Part shown: piece by piece, positions 16,858-25,864 of the stretch
Layout of the letters: every line of letters starts with the position of its first letter
Position numbering within the stretch: position 1 is the stretch's first letter
Assembly (NCBI GenBank): GCA_022820485.1
Contig: JAJEFJ010000007.1
Span: 1-42,514, forward strand
DNA: 42,514 nt
Reading direction: 5' to 3'
DNA from: Candidatus Latescibacterota bacterium
Lineage (GTDB): Bacteria > Latescibacterota > UBA2968 > UBA8231
Notes under the pieces: generated by a model
Told to the model about the DNA's origin: nothing
Database searches by the model: none
What the model saw: the letters and a program-made list of their open reading frames with translations, nothing else
Made by a program: the position numbers and the translations under genes

Positions 16858-17988
16858 ATGAAAAGCGAAAGCCTCATTTCGCCCGCGGATTTCGTCGGAC
16901 TCGACGCGGTTACTCATCTCTGCACGGGGGGCGAAGCTCCTTGGCTAAAAGGGCAGGATGCGATCTACGCGGAATTTGCTAGGGACAAAAGCGCTGGCGA
17001 CCGCGGGCGGCGCGCCATCTACACCCGTGGTGAACGCTGCCGCCAGCGCATGGGACAGTTGTGGGGCGTTCCGACCGAGCGGATCGCCTTTACGCCGTCA
17101 GCGGCTGAAGGCATGGCTTGGTTGGCGCGGGGCTTGGACTGGCGGCCGGGCGACAACGTGGTCACCACCAACTTGGAATTTCCCTCGGTGGCGTACAATT
17201 GGCGCAACGTGCGCGAGCAAGGGGTTGAGTTGCGGCTGGTGCCGCATCGCGATTGGCTGGTGCGGGAGGAAGATCTGTTGGCCGAGGTCGATGAGCGCAC
17301 GCGGGTCTTGGCTGTGAGTCAAGTCAGTTTTTACACGGGGCAAAACCTCGATATTGAGCAGCTTGCGGACGGGCTTGCTGGACGGGACGCGCTTTTGGCG
17401 GTCGATGCGACCCACGCTGCGGGCGCAGTCGCCGTACCGGCCGCGTGTACCGACTTGTGCGTCAGTTCGTGCTACAAGTGGCTGTTGGCGACGCACGGGG
17501 TTGCGCCGTGTTATCTGAGCCAACGGGCCGAGGCGCAAGTGCGCTCTACGGCTTTTGGCTGGCGCAACTTGGCGGTGTGGCCGGCGCAAGGGGCTGTGCG
17601 CGCACCGGATGCCGACGAAAAGCCAATGCCCGATAAAATGGAGCCGGGCAATCCGGCCATGGTGGCGGTGCTGTATCTCGACTATGCTTTGGGACGGCTA
17701 TTGGACGTGGGGATTGAGCGGATAGAGGAGCACAACCGCGACTTGTCCGAACAAATCAGTGCCGGGCTCGAGCGTCTCGGGCGGCAGGTTATTTCGCCAA
17801 GCGAGCGGCCGCAGCGGTCGGGCAACACCTGTTTTGCGGACGACGATGCGCACGGGCTGTGCGAGGCTCTTGCCGACCGAGGGGTGTTGGTGTGGGGGGA
17901 ATACGGGCGGGTGCGGGTCTCGGGGCATTTGTACAATAATAGTGAGGATGTGGAGCAGTTTCTAGCGGTTCTCGCCAAATTGGTATAG
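16858..17988 (+). CDS. Class V aminotransferase-like PLP enzyme (cysteine desulfurase/epimerase-like)
   Basis: The ATG at 16858 is preferred over an upstream TTG, with CAGGA 7 bases before it, and gives 376 residues. The fold-type I class V pattern is visible: TPSAAEGMAWLARGLDW (cofactor loop), TTNLEFPSVAYNW, the cofactor Asp in AVDATHAAGA, and the Schiff-base Lys207 in SSCYKWLLATHGVA. A region that in IscS/SufS holds the catalytic cysteine loop (around 300-340) shows only a Cys in GNTCFADDD, so desulfurase activity is uncertain. Relatives include isopenicillin-N epimerase-like and kynureninase-like proteins. No Fe-S assembly genes are adjacent. It lies 90 bases after recG. Confidence 0.85.
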   Translation: MKSESLISPADFVGLDAVTHLCTGGEAPWLKGQDAIYAEFARDKSAGDRGRRAIYTRGERCRQRMGQLWGVPTERIAFTPSAAEGMAWLARGLDWRPGDNVVTTNLEFPSVAYNWRNVREQGVELRLVPHRDWLVREEDLLAEVDERTRVLAVSQVSFYTGQNLDIEQLADGLAGRDALLAVDATHAAGAVAVPAACTDLCVSSCYKWLLATHGVAPCYLSQRAEAQVRSTAFGWRNLAVWPAQGAVRAPDADEKPMPDKMEPGNPAMVAVLYLDYALGRLLDVGIERIEEHNRDLSEQISAGLERLGRQVISPSERPQRSGNTCFADDDAHGLCEALADRGVLVWGEYGRVRVSGHLYNNSEDVEQFLAVLAKLV

Positions 17989-18054
17989 GTATAATCAGTG
18001 AGGTGAAGACGAGACACCTAGGCCGCTAAGAAGGTAAAAAGGAAAACAAAACAG

Positions 18055-19272
18055 ATGATTGCTGCTGATCTATCCCGTCGCATCCGCCTCGGCGAGGACT
18101 CGACGTTGGAACTCAAGCGCGTCGTGCTGTCCGGCGACCGCGTTACCAGGCCGCATCGAAACGAGTTTGCCGACGAACTCGCCGCCTTTGCCAATAGCCG
18201 AGGCGGAACCCTCGTTTTGGGAGTAGAAGACGCGACCCGCGAAGTCTTGGGCATTCCTTTAGAAGGCTTGGATGCGGTCGAAGGTTGGGTGCGCGAAATC
18301 TGCAACGATTCGGTGAACCCCGCGCTCAGCGTTGACATCCGCAAGCTCGAATTGCCGGATGTCGCCGGGACGCCCGTTCCGATCATCTGCATCGACATTG
18401 CTCGCAGCCTGTTCGTCCACAAGAGTCCGGGCGGCTACTTCCGTAGGATAGGCAGTTCAAAGCGCGAAATGGCTGCCGAGTTTTTGGCGCGGCTCTTTCA
18501 AGAGCGCAGTCAGAGTCGTGTGATCCGCTTCGACGAATCAGTTGTTCCCCGTACCTCGCCAGAGCATATCGACGAGGAATTGACGCGTCGATTTCTCCGC
18601 GAAGACGCCGAGTTGACCGAGGACACTTTGCACAAACTCCGCATCGTCGCTGCCGACGAGGACGACGTCGTCCGTCTCACACTCGCTGGCGTTCTGCTAT
18701 GTACGCGGGAGCCACAACGATGGATGCCTCACGCATACATACAAGCCGTCAGCTATGCAGGAGAGCGGACGGATGTCAACTATCAGACCGACGCCCGCGA
18801 TATTGAAGGACCACTCGACGAGCAGGTTGCGGAAGCGTTGCACTTCGTGCGGCGGAACATGCTGGTGCGAGCGACCAAAGTAACGGCCCGGGTCGATCAG
18901 CCGCAGTTCAGCGAGCGGGCCGTGTTTGAGGCACTCGTCAACGCCGTGGCTCATCGGGACTATTCGGTGGGGGGTTCGCGGGTGCGTCTGCACATGTTCG
19001 GGGATCGCCTTGAGCTATACGTCCCCGGTGCCTTGGCGAATACGCTTTCGCCGGATAGCCTGCATCTAAGGCAATCCAATCGCAATGAACTTATCGTGTC
19101 TTTATTGGCGCGTTGTCCCGCACCGGCCGGTCTTGGACGAACGCACTTGATGGACCGACGCGGCGATGGGGTGCCGATCATCCGTGAGGAGTGTCAGCAG
19201 CTTGCGGGCCGTCTCCCCGAGTACAGCCTGATTGACGACAGCGAGTTGCGGTTGGTGATTTGGGCGGCGTAG
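18055..19272 (+). CDS. AlbA_2 (Schlafen-type) domain ATP-binding protein, putative transcriptional regulator
   Basis: The protein has 405 residues, with AAGGA upstream of the ATG. Residues about 10-130 form the AlbA_2/'divergent AAA-4' domain: EDSTLELKRVV, FADELAAFANSRGGTLVLGVED and KSPGGYFRRIGSSKREM. Residues about 270-360 resemble the histidine-kinase-like ATPase module of the same family, in AVFEALVNAVAHRDYSVGGS and LELYVPGALANTLSPDSL. Such proteins are annotated as ATP-dependent nucleic-acid-binding regulators; a few relatives are defence or toxin components, but nothing here shows that. It converges on lysC with a gap of 5 bases. The C-terminus ends in beta strands (LRLVIWAA) and lacks an obvious winged-helix tail. 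Confidence 0.85.
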   Translation: MIAADLSRRIRLGEDSTLELKRVVLSGDRVTRPHRNEFADELAAFANSRGGTLVLGVEDATREVLGIPLEGLDAVEGWVREICNDSVNPALSVDIRKLELPDVAGTPVPIICIDIARSLFVHKSPGGYFRRIGSSKREMAAEFLARLFQERSQSRVIRFDESVVPRTSPEHIDEELTRRFLREDAELTEDTLHKLRIVAADEDDVVRLTLAGVLLCTREPQRWMPHAYIQAVSYAGERTDVNYQTDARDIEGPLDEQVAEALHFVRRNMLVRATKVTARVDQPQFSERAVFEALVNAVAHRDYSVGGSRVRLHMFGDRLELYVPGALANTLSPDSLHLRQSNRNELIVSLLARCPAPAGLGRTHLMDRRGDGVPIIREECQQLAGRLPEYSLIDDSELRLVIWAA

Positions 19273-19277
19273 CCCAA

Positions 19278-20630
19278 TCAGTCGCCAAAAAACTCTCCGT
19301 AGAGCGAGCGCACGGCTGCGGGAATGTCCGCAGCCGCGATTCCGAACATCATGCTGACCTCGCTCGACCCCTGATTGATCATCTCTATGTTGACGCTGGC
19401 GCGGGAAAAAGCACGGCAGGCACGGGCCGCCAAACCAATGGTGTGGTGCATGCCCTCGCCGACGACCATCACCAAGGCGAGACCGCGGGCGACCGACAAC
19501 TCATCTACCTCTAGCTCGGTGCGAATCCGGCGCAGAACCCGCTCTTCGGCTGCGTGGTTGAAATACGACTCGCGCACGATTACCGACATGTTGTCAATGC
19601 CCGAAGGCGTGTGCTCAAAGGAGATCCCTTCGTCTTCAAAAATGGCCAGCAAGCGGCGGCCAAAGCCCACTTCGCGGTTCATCAGGTACTTGCTGATATA
19701 CACGCTGCAAAACCCGTCGGTGGCGGCGATGCCGACGACCGGGTGGTCGCCGACTGTGCGCTGAGGGACGATGCGGGTGCCGGGTGCTTGGGGGTTGTTG
19801 GTGTTTTTGACGACGACTGGGATGCCAGCGTGAAACACGGGTTCGAGGGCCTCGTCGTGAAACACGGAAAACCCGGCGTAGGAAAGCTCGCGCATCTCGC
19901 GGTAGGTAATCTCGGCGACCGCGACTGGATTTTCGACCAGCGCGGGATTGGCCACAAAGACCGAATCGACGTCCGTGAAGTTTTCGTACACAGCCGCATC
20001 GACGGCCGCGGCGAGGATCGCGCCGGTTATGTCCGAGCCGCCGCGCGAAAAGGTGACGACGCGGCCGGTGGGCGAATAGCCGAAAAAACCGGGGAAAATG
20101 GTGATACCCGGCCGGTCTTTGAGCTGGCGCAGCTTGCCGTAGGAGGCCTGCAAGACGCGGGCATTGCCCGGCTCTTCCGAGAGAATGAGGCCGCCTTCGC
20201 CCGGGTCGAGATAGTGGGCTTCGGCTCCGTTGTGGCGCAGGTACTCGGCGACGAGGCGGGCGCAGTTGTCTTCGCCGCCGGCCTTCATGGCATCTGCGTA
20301 GAGCGCTTCGTCGCTGGTGCTCATGGCCAGCCGCCGCTCAAAGTCGGCGACGATAGGCGCGAGCGCCGTGTCCGGCAAGCCGATGTCGGCGATGATGGCG
20401 GCATAGCGGTTGATGACGTGCGCGAGTGCGGTGTGGCCGTCTTGGTTGGTTAACTGAGCGCGGACTACTTCGATGAGGAGGTCGGTTACTTTGGTGTCTT
20501 CCCGGTCGCGCTTGCCTGGGGCCGAGACTACGACGAGTCGCCGCTCAGGGTCGGCGGTGACAATGGCACAAATTTTCTCTATTTGCGCGGCTGACGCGAG
20601 AGACGAGCCGCCGAATTTAGCTACTTTCAT
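19278..20630 (-). CDS. lysC: Aspartate kinase
   Basis: The 450-residue protein has AAAGGA upstream of its ATG. The amino-acid kinase domain begins with KFGGSSLASAAQIEKI, contains VVSAPGKRDREDTKVTDLL, and has the nucleotide/aspartate site TFSRGGSDITGAILAAAVDA with ENFTDVDSVFVANPALV. Two ACT-type regulatory domains follow from about residue 300, including MVVGEGMHHTIGLAARACRAF and SVNIEMINQGSSEVSMMFGI, where lysine or threonine feedback normally binds. It phosphorylates aspartate as the first step to lysine, threonine and methionine. The next pathway genes are not adjacent. The common KFGGTS motif has Ser in place of Thr, which is a mild change. Confidence 0.95.
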   Translation of the reverse strand: MKVAKFGGSSLASAAQIEKICAIVTADPERRLVVVSAPGKRDREDTKVTDLLIEVVRAQLTNQDGHTALAHVINRYAAIIADIGLPDTALAPIVADFERRLAMSTSDEALYADAMKAGGEDNCARLVAEYLRHNGAEAHYLDPGEGGLILSEEPGNARVLQASYGKLRQLKDRPGITIFPGFFGYSPTGRVVTFSRGGSDITGAILAAAVDAAVYENFTDVDSVFVANPALVENPVAVAEITYREMRELSYAGFSVFHDEALEPVFHAGIPVVVKNTNNPQAPGTRIVPQRTVGDHPVVGIAATDGFCSVYISKYLMNREVGFGRRLLAIFEDEGISFEHTPSGIDNMSVIVRESYFNHAAEERVLRRIRTELEVDELSVARGLALVMVVGEGMHHTIGLAARACRAFSRASVNIEMINQGSSEVSMMFGIAAADIPAAVRSLYGEFFGD

Positions 20631-20792
20631 CGGATTCCTTTGCGAATACAGGTTTACCTCATAAAAAAATGCACGGATCGCCGTTTTTTCAAATTTGTCT
20701 CAAGAAGATTTTATGGTTACTTTAAAAAGTTTGCTACTGAATGGTAAATATTCTGCCGCGCCAGCGGCCTCGATCCCATGCAAAGGTCCACG

Positions 20793-21764
20793 ATGAAAGC
20801 AGTGCGTTTCCACCAGTGTGGTGGCCCTGAGGTCCTCGCCTATGAGGACGTGCCCGCGCCCACACCCGGGCCGGGCGAAGCCGTCGTCGAAATCAAAGCC
20901 ATCGGTCTAAATTACATCGACACCTATCACCGCGAAGGGCTGTACCCAGTCGATTTGCCCTGCATTCCCGGCATGGAAGCCGCCGGAGTAGTAGCGCGCG
21001 TCGGCGCGGGCGTGGAGGGCGTGCAAGTGGGCGACCGCGTGGCCTACGCCGGAGTGATGGGGTCGTATGCTGCAGAAGCCGCCGTGCCCGCCGATCGCTT
21101 GGTGCCTCTGCCTGATTCAGCTTCCTATCAGGAGGGAGCCGCCGCTTTGCTACAAGGTATGACGGCGCATTACCTCGCGCATGGGTCCTATCGGCTGGGC
21201 CGCGAAGACACGGCTTTGATCCACGCTGGTGCTGGCGGCGTGGGTTTGCTGCTGATTCAGATGGCCAAGCGGTGTGGAGCGCGGGTGTTGACCACGGTCT
21301 CCACCGAGGAAAAGGAACAACTCGCGCGTGGTGCCGGAGCCGATGAGGTCATTCGCTATACCGAGCGCGACTTTGAACAGGACGTCATGGCACTCACCGA
21401 CGGGCACGGAGTCGATGCGGTGTACGATTCCGTCGGTCAGGCGACCTTTGACAAGAGCTTGAACGTGCTCAGGCCCTTGGGCTACTTGGTGTTGTTCGGG
21501 CAGTCGAGCGGCCCGGTCCCGCCCTTTGATCCCGGCATTCTCAGCACCAAGGGGTCGCTCTTTTTGACGCGGCCAACTATGCTACACTACACCCAGACCC
21601 GCGAGGCGCTATTGGAACGCGCTGGCGCAGTGTTGGAATGGATCGCCAGCGGCGAATTGGCGCTGCGCATCAGCGAGCAGTTTGCCCTATCGGACGCGGC
21701 CGAAGCGCACCGCGCCTTACAGGGGCGCAAGACGACCGGCAAGGTCGTTCTCATACCAGAGTGA
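20793..21764 (+). CDS. NADPH:quinone oxidoreductase (zinc-independent MDR family)
   Basis: The ATG at 20793 is used rather than that at 20778, because AAAGG lies 6 bases upstream and the protein then starts at the conserved MKAVRFHQCGGPEVL. Its 323 residues match the QOR length. The catalytic GroES-like domain includes EIKAIGLNYIDTYHREGLYP and GMEAAGVVARVGAGV. The Rossmann domain carries ALIHAGAGGVGLLLIQMAK near 143-160. Zinc ligands of alcohol dehydrogenases are absent. It would reduce quinones or enones with NADPH in the cytoplasm. It is the first gene of a run with the S1 protein (21 bases on), trpB and trpA; a functional link to tryptophan synthesis is not obvious. Confidence 0.92.
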   Translation: MKAVRFHQCGGPEVLAYEDVPAPTPGPGEAVVEIKAIGLNYIDTYHREGLYPVDLPCIPGMEAAGVVARVGAGVEGVQVGDRVAYAGVMGSYAAEAAVPADRLVPLPDSASYQEGAAALLQGMTAHYLAHGSYRLGREDTALIHAGAGGVGLLLIQMAKRCGARVLTTVSTEEKEQLARGAGADEVIRYTERDFEQDVMALTDGHGVDAVYDSVGQATFDKSLNVLRPLGYLVLFGQSSGPVPPFDPGILSTKGSLFLTRPTMLHYTQTREALLERAGAVLEWIASGELALRISEQFALSDAAEAHRALQGRKTTGKVVLIPE

Positions 21765-21784
21765 AGTAGCCAAGGAGACAGGCG

Positions 21785-23029
21785 ATGACAGAGGCAGATT
21801 CCAAGGACGAACTCACCCCGGCCGCAGACCGCGCTGAGCAAGGCGAAAATTTTGCCCAGATGCTCGATGCCGAAGGAGCACCACCGGCTCCGACCACCAG
21901 TGAGATCGCAGTCGGCGACGAGGTCAGCGGCGTGATCGTCAAAGTCGAGGATGAGAACAGCTTTGTCGAGTACGGCAGTCGGGATGAGGCCATAATCCGC
22001 ACCAGCGAGCTTAAAGGCCCCGATGGGGAGTTGCGCTACAAGGTCGGAGACCCGATTCGGGCTTTTGTCGTGGCTACTGGGGACGAGGTTCTGCTCAGCC
22101 GCGGCTTGAGTCGCCAAGACGTCCAGGCCGACTTGCTCTACCAGGCGTACAAGGCCGGGCTGCCCGTCGAAGGCCGAGTTGACGCGGTCAACAAGGGGGG
22201 GTTGGGCGTGACCATTGAGGGCGATGTGCGCGGTTTTTGCCCGATCTCACACGTCGATACCCAGTACGTGGAAAACGCCGAGGAATACCGCGGTCAGACC
22301 TTGACCTTTAGAATTATCGAGTTCCGCCACCAGGGCCGCGTGATCGTCCTGTCGCGTCGGGCCTTGCTCGAAGCCGAGCAGGACGAGGCCGCCGGCGCGG
22401 TGCGCAGCCAGCTAAAGAAAGGCGCGCAACTGGCGGGCAAAGTAACGCGGCTGGAGTCTTTTGGTGCATTCGTCGATTTAGGTTCTGGGGTGGAGGGCTT
22501 GGTCCATGTCTCAGAGATCAGCCATCAGCGCGTTGGCCATCCCCAAGAAGTCCTCGAGGTAGGGCAGCAAGTCCAAGTCGCGGTCTTGCGCACCAAGGAC
22601 TTGGGCAAGCGGCGCAAAGAGCGGATCTCGCTGTCGATCAAGGCGCTGGAAAAGGACCCTTGGCAAGAGATCAAAGAGCAGTTCGCCGTCGGCACGGTCG
22701 TCACCGGCAAGGTCGATGGGCTGGAGGATTTTGGCTCGTTCGTCGAGTTGACCGAAGGCGTGCGCGGGCTGGTGCATGTCTCAGAGATCGCCGACCGTCG
22801 CATCGGCCACCCCCGCGAAGTGCTCTCGCTTGGGGAAGAAGTCAAGGTGGTGGTGCTTGAAGTGGATGACCGCCGTCAGCGCTTGCGCCTGTCGATCAGC
22901 CAAGTCGATGCCCTCGAATCCGAAGCCCATCTCGCCGAGTTCCGCCAGCGACAGCAGCAGGAGCAAGAAGCAGAGCAGGGCAGCAGCGCCATGCTCGAAG
23001 CGCTCCGGCGCGCCAATCTAACCGATTGA
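21785..23029 (+). CDS. Ribosomal protein S1-like protein with four S1 RNA-binding domains
   Basis: The protein has 414 residues; AAGGAG precedes the ATG. A short acidic lead precedes four OB-fold S1 domains at about 41-107, 120-198, 210-295 and 300-378. The last two are the most canonical (AGKVTRLESFGAFVDLGSGVEGLVHVSEIS; TGKVDGLEDFGSFVELTEGVRGLVHVSEIA). The C-terminus is a Gln/Glu-rich helix. Known four-domain relatives include Firmicutes S1/YpfD and Bacteroidetes S1-like proteins that bind mRNA at the 30S subunit. Whether it is the cell's true S1 or an accessory RNA-binding factor cannot be told from one copy. Placement directly before trpB (1 base apart) is unusual. Confidence 0.88.
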   Translation: MTEADSKDELTPAADRAEQGENFAQMLDAEGAPPAPTTSEIAVGDEVSGVIVKVEDENSFVEYGSRDEAIIRTSELKGPDGELRYKVGDPIRAFVVATGDEVLLSRGLSRQDVQADLLYQAYKAGLPVEGRVDAVNKGGLGVTIEGDVRGFCPISHVDTQYVENAEEYRGQTLTFRIIEFRHQGRVIVLSRRALLEAEQDEAAGAVRSQLKKGAQLAGKVTRLESFGAFVDLGSGVEGLVHVSEISHQRVGHPQEVLEVGQQVQVAVLRTKDLGKRRKERISLSIKALEKDPWQEIKEQFAVGTVVTGKVDGLEDFGSFVELTEGVRGLVHVSEIADRRIGHPREVLSLGEEVKVVVLEVDDRRQRLRLSISQVDALESEAHLAEFRQRQQQEQEAEQGSSAMLEALRRANLTD

Positions 23030-23030
23030 A

Positions 23031-24281
23031 ATGGGGCTGACGAACGCCATTTTCAATCACCCGCGCGCCGGGTACTACGGCGAGTACGGTGGAGCCTTTG
23101 TCCCCGAAATTCTGCGCACGACCCTCGACGAACTGACCCAAGTTTTTGCGGACGCGCGCCGCGATCCCTCCTTTTGGGCGGAGTTTGAGCAGGTGATGCG
23201 GACGTATTCCTGCCGACCGACCCCAATTACCTTGCTCGAAAATCTCTCCCGCGAGGTCGGCGGGGCGCGGATCTTTCTCAAGCGCGAGGACCTCAATCAC
23301 ACGGGTGCCCACAAGGTCAACAACGTGATGGGCCAAGGCTTGTTGGTGCGCCGCATGGGCAAAAGCCGGGTCATCGCCGAGACCGGGGCTGGCCAGCACG
23401 GCGTGGCCACGGCGACGATGGCCGCTCGCTTGGGGCTGGAATGCACCATCTACATGGGGGCCGTCGATGTGGAGCGCCAGCGGCCCAATGTGTTCTGGAT
23501 GGAACAACTCGGTGCCGAGGTGGTGCCTGTGACCGATGGCTCGGCCACGCTCAAAGACGCCATCAACGAGAGTCTCCGCGATTGGGCCTATTCCATGGCC
23601 GACACGCACTATGTGCTCGGTACGGCCTGTGGCCCGCATCCCTTCCCACAAATCGTCGCCTATTTCCAGCGGATCATCGGCGAGGAGAGCCGCCAGCAGT
23701 TGCTGGACTCAGTGGGGTGCCTGCCCGATAGGGTGTACGCCTGCGTCGGCGGCGGGTCCAACGCCACGGGCCTATTCTTGGGTTTCCTCGACGACGAAGC
23801 GGTCGAATTGGTCGGAGTCGAGGCTGGGGGTCGGGGGCTGGAGACTGGCGATCATGCCTCGCGCTTGGCCGGCCTCGTCGGCACGCCTGGGGTCGCTCAG
23901 GGCTACAAGACCTTCTTCTTTCAAGACGCCGAAGGCCAAATGCGGCACACGCACTCGGTGGCGGCGGGGTTAGATTACATCGGCGTCAGTCCAATTCTCG
24001 CCCACTTGGCCGAGGTGGGCCGGGTGCGCATTGAAGCCGCGACCGACCAAGAAGTGATCGCAGCTCTCAAGCGGATGATGCGCAGCGAGGGGATTATCGG
24101 TGCGCTCGAAAGTACCCACGCCTTAGCCGGTGCCCTGCGCGAAGTGGGCGCGATGACGCCCGACCAAGTGGTGCTGATTGGCCTGTCGGGCCGCGGCGAC
24201 AAGGACATTTTCACAATCGCCGACGCGCTCGAGGACGAAAACTGGCAGCGCTTCCTCGCCGACAAGGCCGCCCAGTCGTGA
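23031..24281 (+). CDS. trpB: Tryptophan synthase beta subunit
   Basis: The 416-residue protein begins one base after the S1 gene stop. The N-terminus YYGEYGGAFVPEILR and the PLP lysine in LNHTGAHKVNNVMGQ identify TrpB. GAGQHGVATATMAA, the phosphate-binding CVGGGSNATGLFLGF and the C-terminal GLSGRGDKD confirm it. The enzyme condenses indole with serine to give tryptophan, channelled from TrpA. This is the standard TrpB1 type rather than TrpB2. The stop overlaps the trpA GTG start (GTGA), so the subunits are coupled. Earlier trp genes (trpE, G, D, C, F) are not in the window. Confidence 0.97.
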   Translation: MGLTNAIFNHPRAGYYGEYGGAFVPEILRTTLDELTQVFADARRDPSFWAEFEQVMRTYSCRPTPITLLENLSREVGGARIFLKREDLNHTGAHKVNNVMGQGLLVRRMGKSRVIAETGAGQHGVATATMAARLGLECTIYMGAVDVERQRPNVFWMEQLGAEVVPVTDGSATLKDAINESLRDWAYSMADTHYVLGTACGPHPFPQIVAYFQRIIGEESRQQLLDSVGCLPDRVYACVGGGSNATGLFLGFLDDEAVELVGVEAGGRGLETGDHASRLAGLVGTPGVAQGYKTFFFQDAEGQMRHTHSVAAGLDYIGVSPILAHLAEVGRVRIEAATDQEVIAALKRMMRSEGIIGALESTHALAGALREVGAMTPDQVVLIGLSGRGDKDIFTIADALEDENWQRFLADKAAQS

Positions 24282-25054
24282 ATCTGCAAGCCTATATCGA
24301 AGAGCGGCTCACCGAGCGCAAAGTGCTGCTGATGACGCATCTGATCGCTGGTTTTCCCTCGTTGGAGGCCAACTGGCGCATGCTGGAGATTATGGCGGAG
24401 GTCGGGGTTGATTTGGTCGAATTGCAGATGCCCTTTAGCGAGCCCATCGCCGACGGGCCGACCTTTGCGCGCGCCAACCAACAGGCCCTAGAAAGAGGGC
24501 TTACTCTCGACCAGTACTTCGACCTAATGCAGCGCGCGACTGCGGCTTTTCCCTTCCCGCATCTGATGATGGGCTACTACAACACGGCGTTTCGCTTGGG
24601 GCACGGCCCGTTCTGCCGCCGCTTGGCAGCATGTGGGGCCTGTGGCTTTATCCTGCCGGATTTGCCAGTCGAAGAGTACGGCGATTTGTTGGCAGTAGGC
24701 GCTGAGTGCGAGCAAACGCCGATTGTGCTGATGACCCCGACCAACACCGAGCAGCGGCTGCAGCAGATCGGTGCTCAAGCCGAAGGGTTTGTCTATGCGG
24801 TAGCGCGCAAGGGCGTAACCGGCAGCCAGACCGACTTAGGCGATGAACTTTATCGCTTTATCGCACGCTGCCGTGCGGCGACCGATTTGCCGTTGGGAAT
24901 CGGTTTTGGCCTGCGCCGCGGGGAAGATTTGCGCCAGCTACAGGATCAGGCCGAAATCGGCATCGTCGGATCGGTGCTGTTGGAGGTCTGGGAACGGGAA
25001 GGGGAGGCGGGCTACGCCGCCTTATTGCGCGACTTGGCCGCTGGTCGCGAGTGA
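24278..25054 (+). CDS. trpA: Tryptophan synthase alpha subunit
   Basis: GTG at 24278 overlaps trpB by four bases, and the protein has 258 residues. The TIM-barrel enzyme splits indole-3-glycerol phosphate. The catalytic acids are present in VELQMPFSEPIADGP (Glu near 48, Asp near 59), along with MGYYNTAF, LPDLPVEEYGDL, the phosphate loop around ARKGVTGSQTDL, and GFGLRRGEDLRQL. Compared with the usual 'ELGIPFSDPxADGP', the Gly-Ile is Gln-Met and Asp is Glu, a conservative but visible deviation next to the active site. A hairpin at 25091-25118 follows and probably ends the transcript. Confidence 0.95.
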   Translation: MNLQAYIEERLTERKVLLMTHLIAGFPSLEANWRMLEIMAEVGVDLVELQMPFSEPIADGPTFARANQQALERGLTLDQYFDLMQRATAAFPFPHLMMGYYNTAFRLGHGPFCRRLAACGACGFILPDLPVEEYGDLLAVGAECEQTPIVLMTPTNTEQRLQQIGAQAEGFVYAVARKGVTGSQTDLGDELYRFIARCRAATDLPLGIGFGLRRGEDLRQLQDQAEIGIVGSVLLEVWEREGEAGYAALLRDLAAGRE

Positions 25055-25090
25055 AGAATTCTTTACGACGATAATCCTTAGTTTGATCAA

Positions 25091-25118
25091 CGCCGGTGCT
25101 AGGGTGCTTGCACCGGCG
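25091..25118. terminator. Hairpin between convergent trpA and SDR genes
   Basis: CGCCGGTGC (25091-25099) and GCACCGGCG (25110-25118) form a perfect 9-base-pair stem with a 10-base loop, flanked by GATC on both sides. It sits between two convergent gene ends, so it probably stops or stabilises both transcripts. No T-run follows on the plus strand, so termination is inferred from position. Confidence 0.5.
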
Positions 25119-25121
25119 CGA

Positions 25122-25856
25122 TCAGTCCATGTACAACCCCCCATTGACATCGATAGTCTCGCCAGTGATGTGCTGTGCGTCGTCCGAAGCTAAAAAGAGC
25201 GCGCAGTGGGCTACGTCTTCGGGCTGGCCGGAGCGGCCGAGGGGGATGGAGGCCTTGAGTTGGTCGTGTTCGGGGGCGGCGGTCATGGCGGTGTCGATGA
25301 CGCCGGGAGCGATGGCGTTGACGCGGATTTGGTCGGGGGCGAGGGCGCGCGCTAGGCCAATGGTCAAGGTGAGGACGCCGGCTTTGGCCGCTGCGTAGGG
25401 GGGGCCAGCGGCGAGTCCGCCGGTCTTGGCCGCTAGAGAGGTCATGTTGATGATGGCTCCCTGACGGCGCGTCTTCATATGGGGGATGACTGCTTGGGCG
25501 CAGAGGAAGGGGCCTTTCATGTTGACATCGACGATGCGGTCCCAGTTCTCTTCGCTGCACGATTCAAAGGTCGTATAGACCAAGTAGCCGGCGTTGTTGA
25601 CGAGGATGTCGAGTTGACCGAATTCGTCGAGCACTTGGGCGGTGCCGGCGAGGACAGAGGCTTTGGACGACACGTCCATTGCTAATCCCAATGCGCCTGA
25701 TCCAAGCGCGGCGGCCGTGGTGCTGGCGGTGTCAGGGTCGATATCGGCGACGGCCACTTGTGCGCTCTCGCGGGCAAAGCATTCGGCGATGGCCCGCCCA
25801 ATGCCCCGGCCGGCGCCGGTGATCAACGCGGTCTTGTGCTGTAATTTTCCCGTCAT
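25122..25856 (-). CDS. Short-chain dehydrogenase/reductase (FabG/glucose dehydrogenase-like)
   Basis: The protein has 244 residues. AGGAG, lying over the stop region of the WD40 gene, precedes the ATG at 25856, so the two genes are in one operon 8 bases apart. TGAGRGIG (13-20) binds the cofactor, and Asp38-Asp40 in VADIDP favours NAD(H). NNAG is at 87-90. The catalytic residues are Ser140 in INMTSLA, Tyr154 and Lys158 in YAAAKAG. It ends in TGETIDVNGGLYMD, a usual classical-SDR tail. The substrate is likely a sugar, polyol or 3-oxoacyl compound; it cannot be narrowed. Confidence 0.92.
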   Translation of the reverse strand: MTGKLQHKTALITGAGRGIGRAIAECFARESAQVAVADIDPDTASTTAAALGSGALGLAMDVSSKASVLAGTAQVLDEFGQLDILVNNAGYLVYTTFESCSEENWDRIVDVNMKGPFLCAQAVIPHMKTRRQGAIINMTSLAAKTGGLAAGPPYAAAKAGVLTLTIGLARALAPDQIRVNAIAPGVIDTAMTAAPEHDQLKASIPLGRSGQPEDVAHCALFLASDDAQHITGETIDVNGGLYMD

Positions 25857-25864
25857 GTGCGCTC

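Noticed and set aside
19554..20453. Plus-strand open frame of 299 codons
   Set aside because: It is antisense to aspartate kinase, whose identity is certain; the product looks random.
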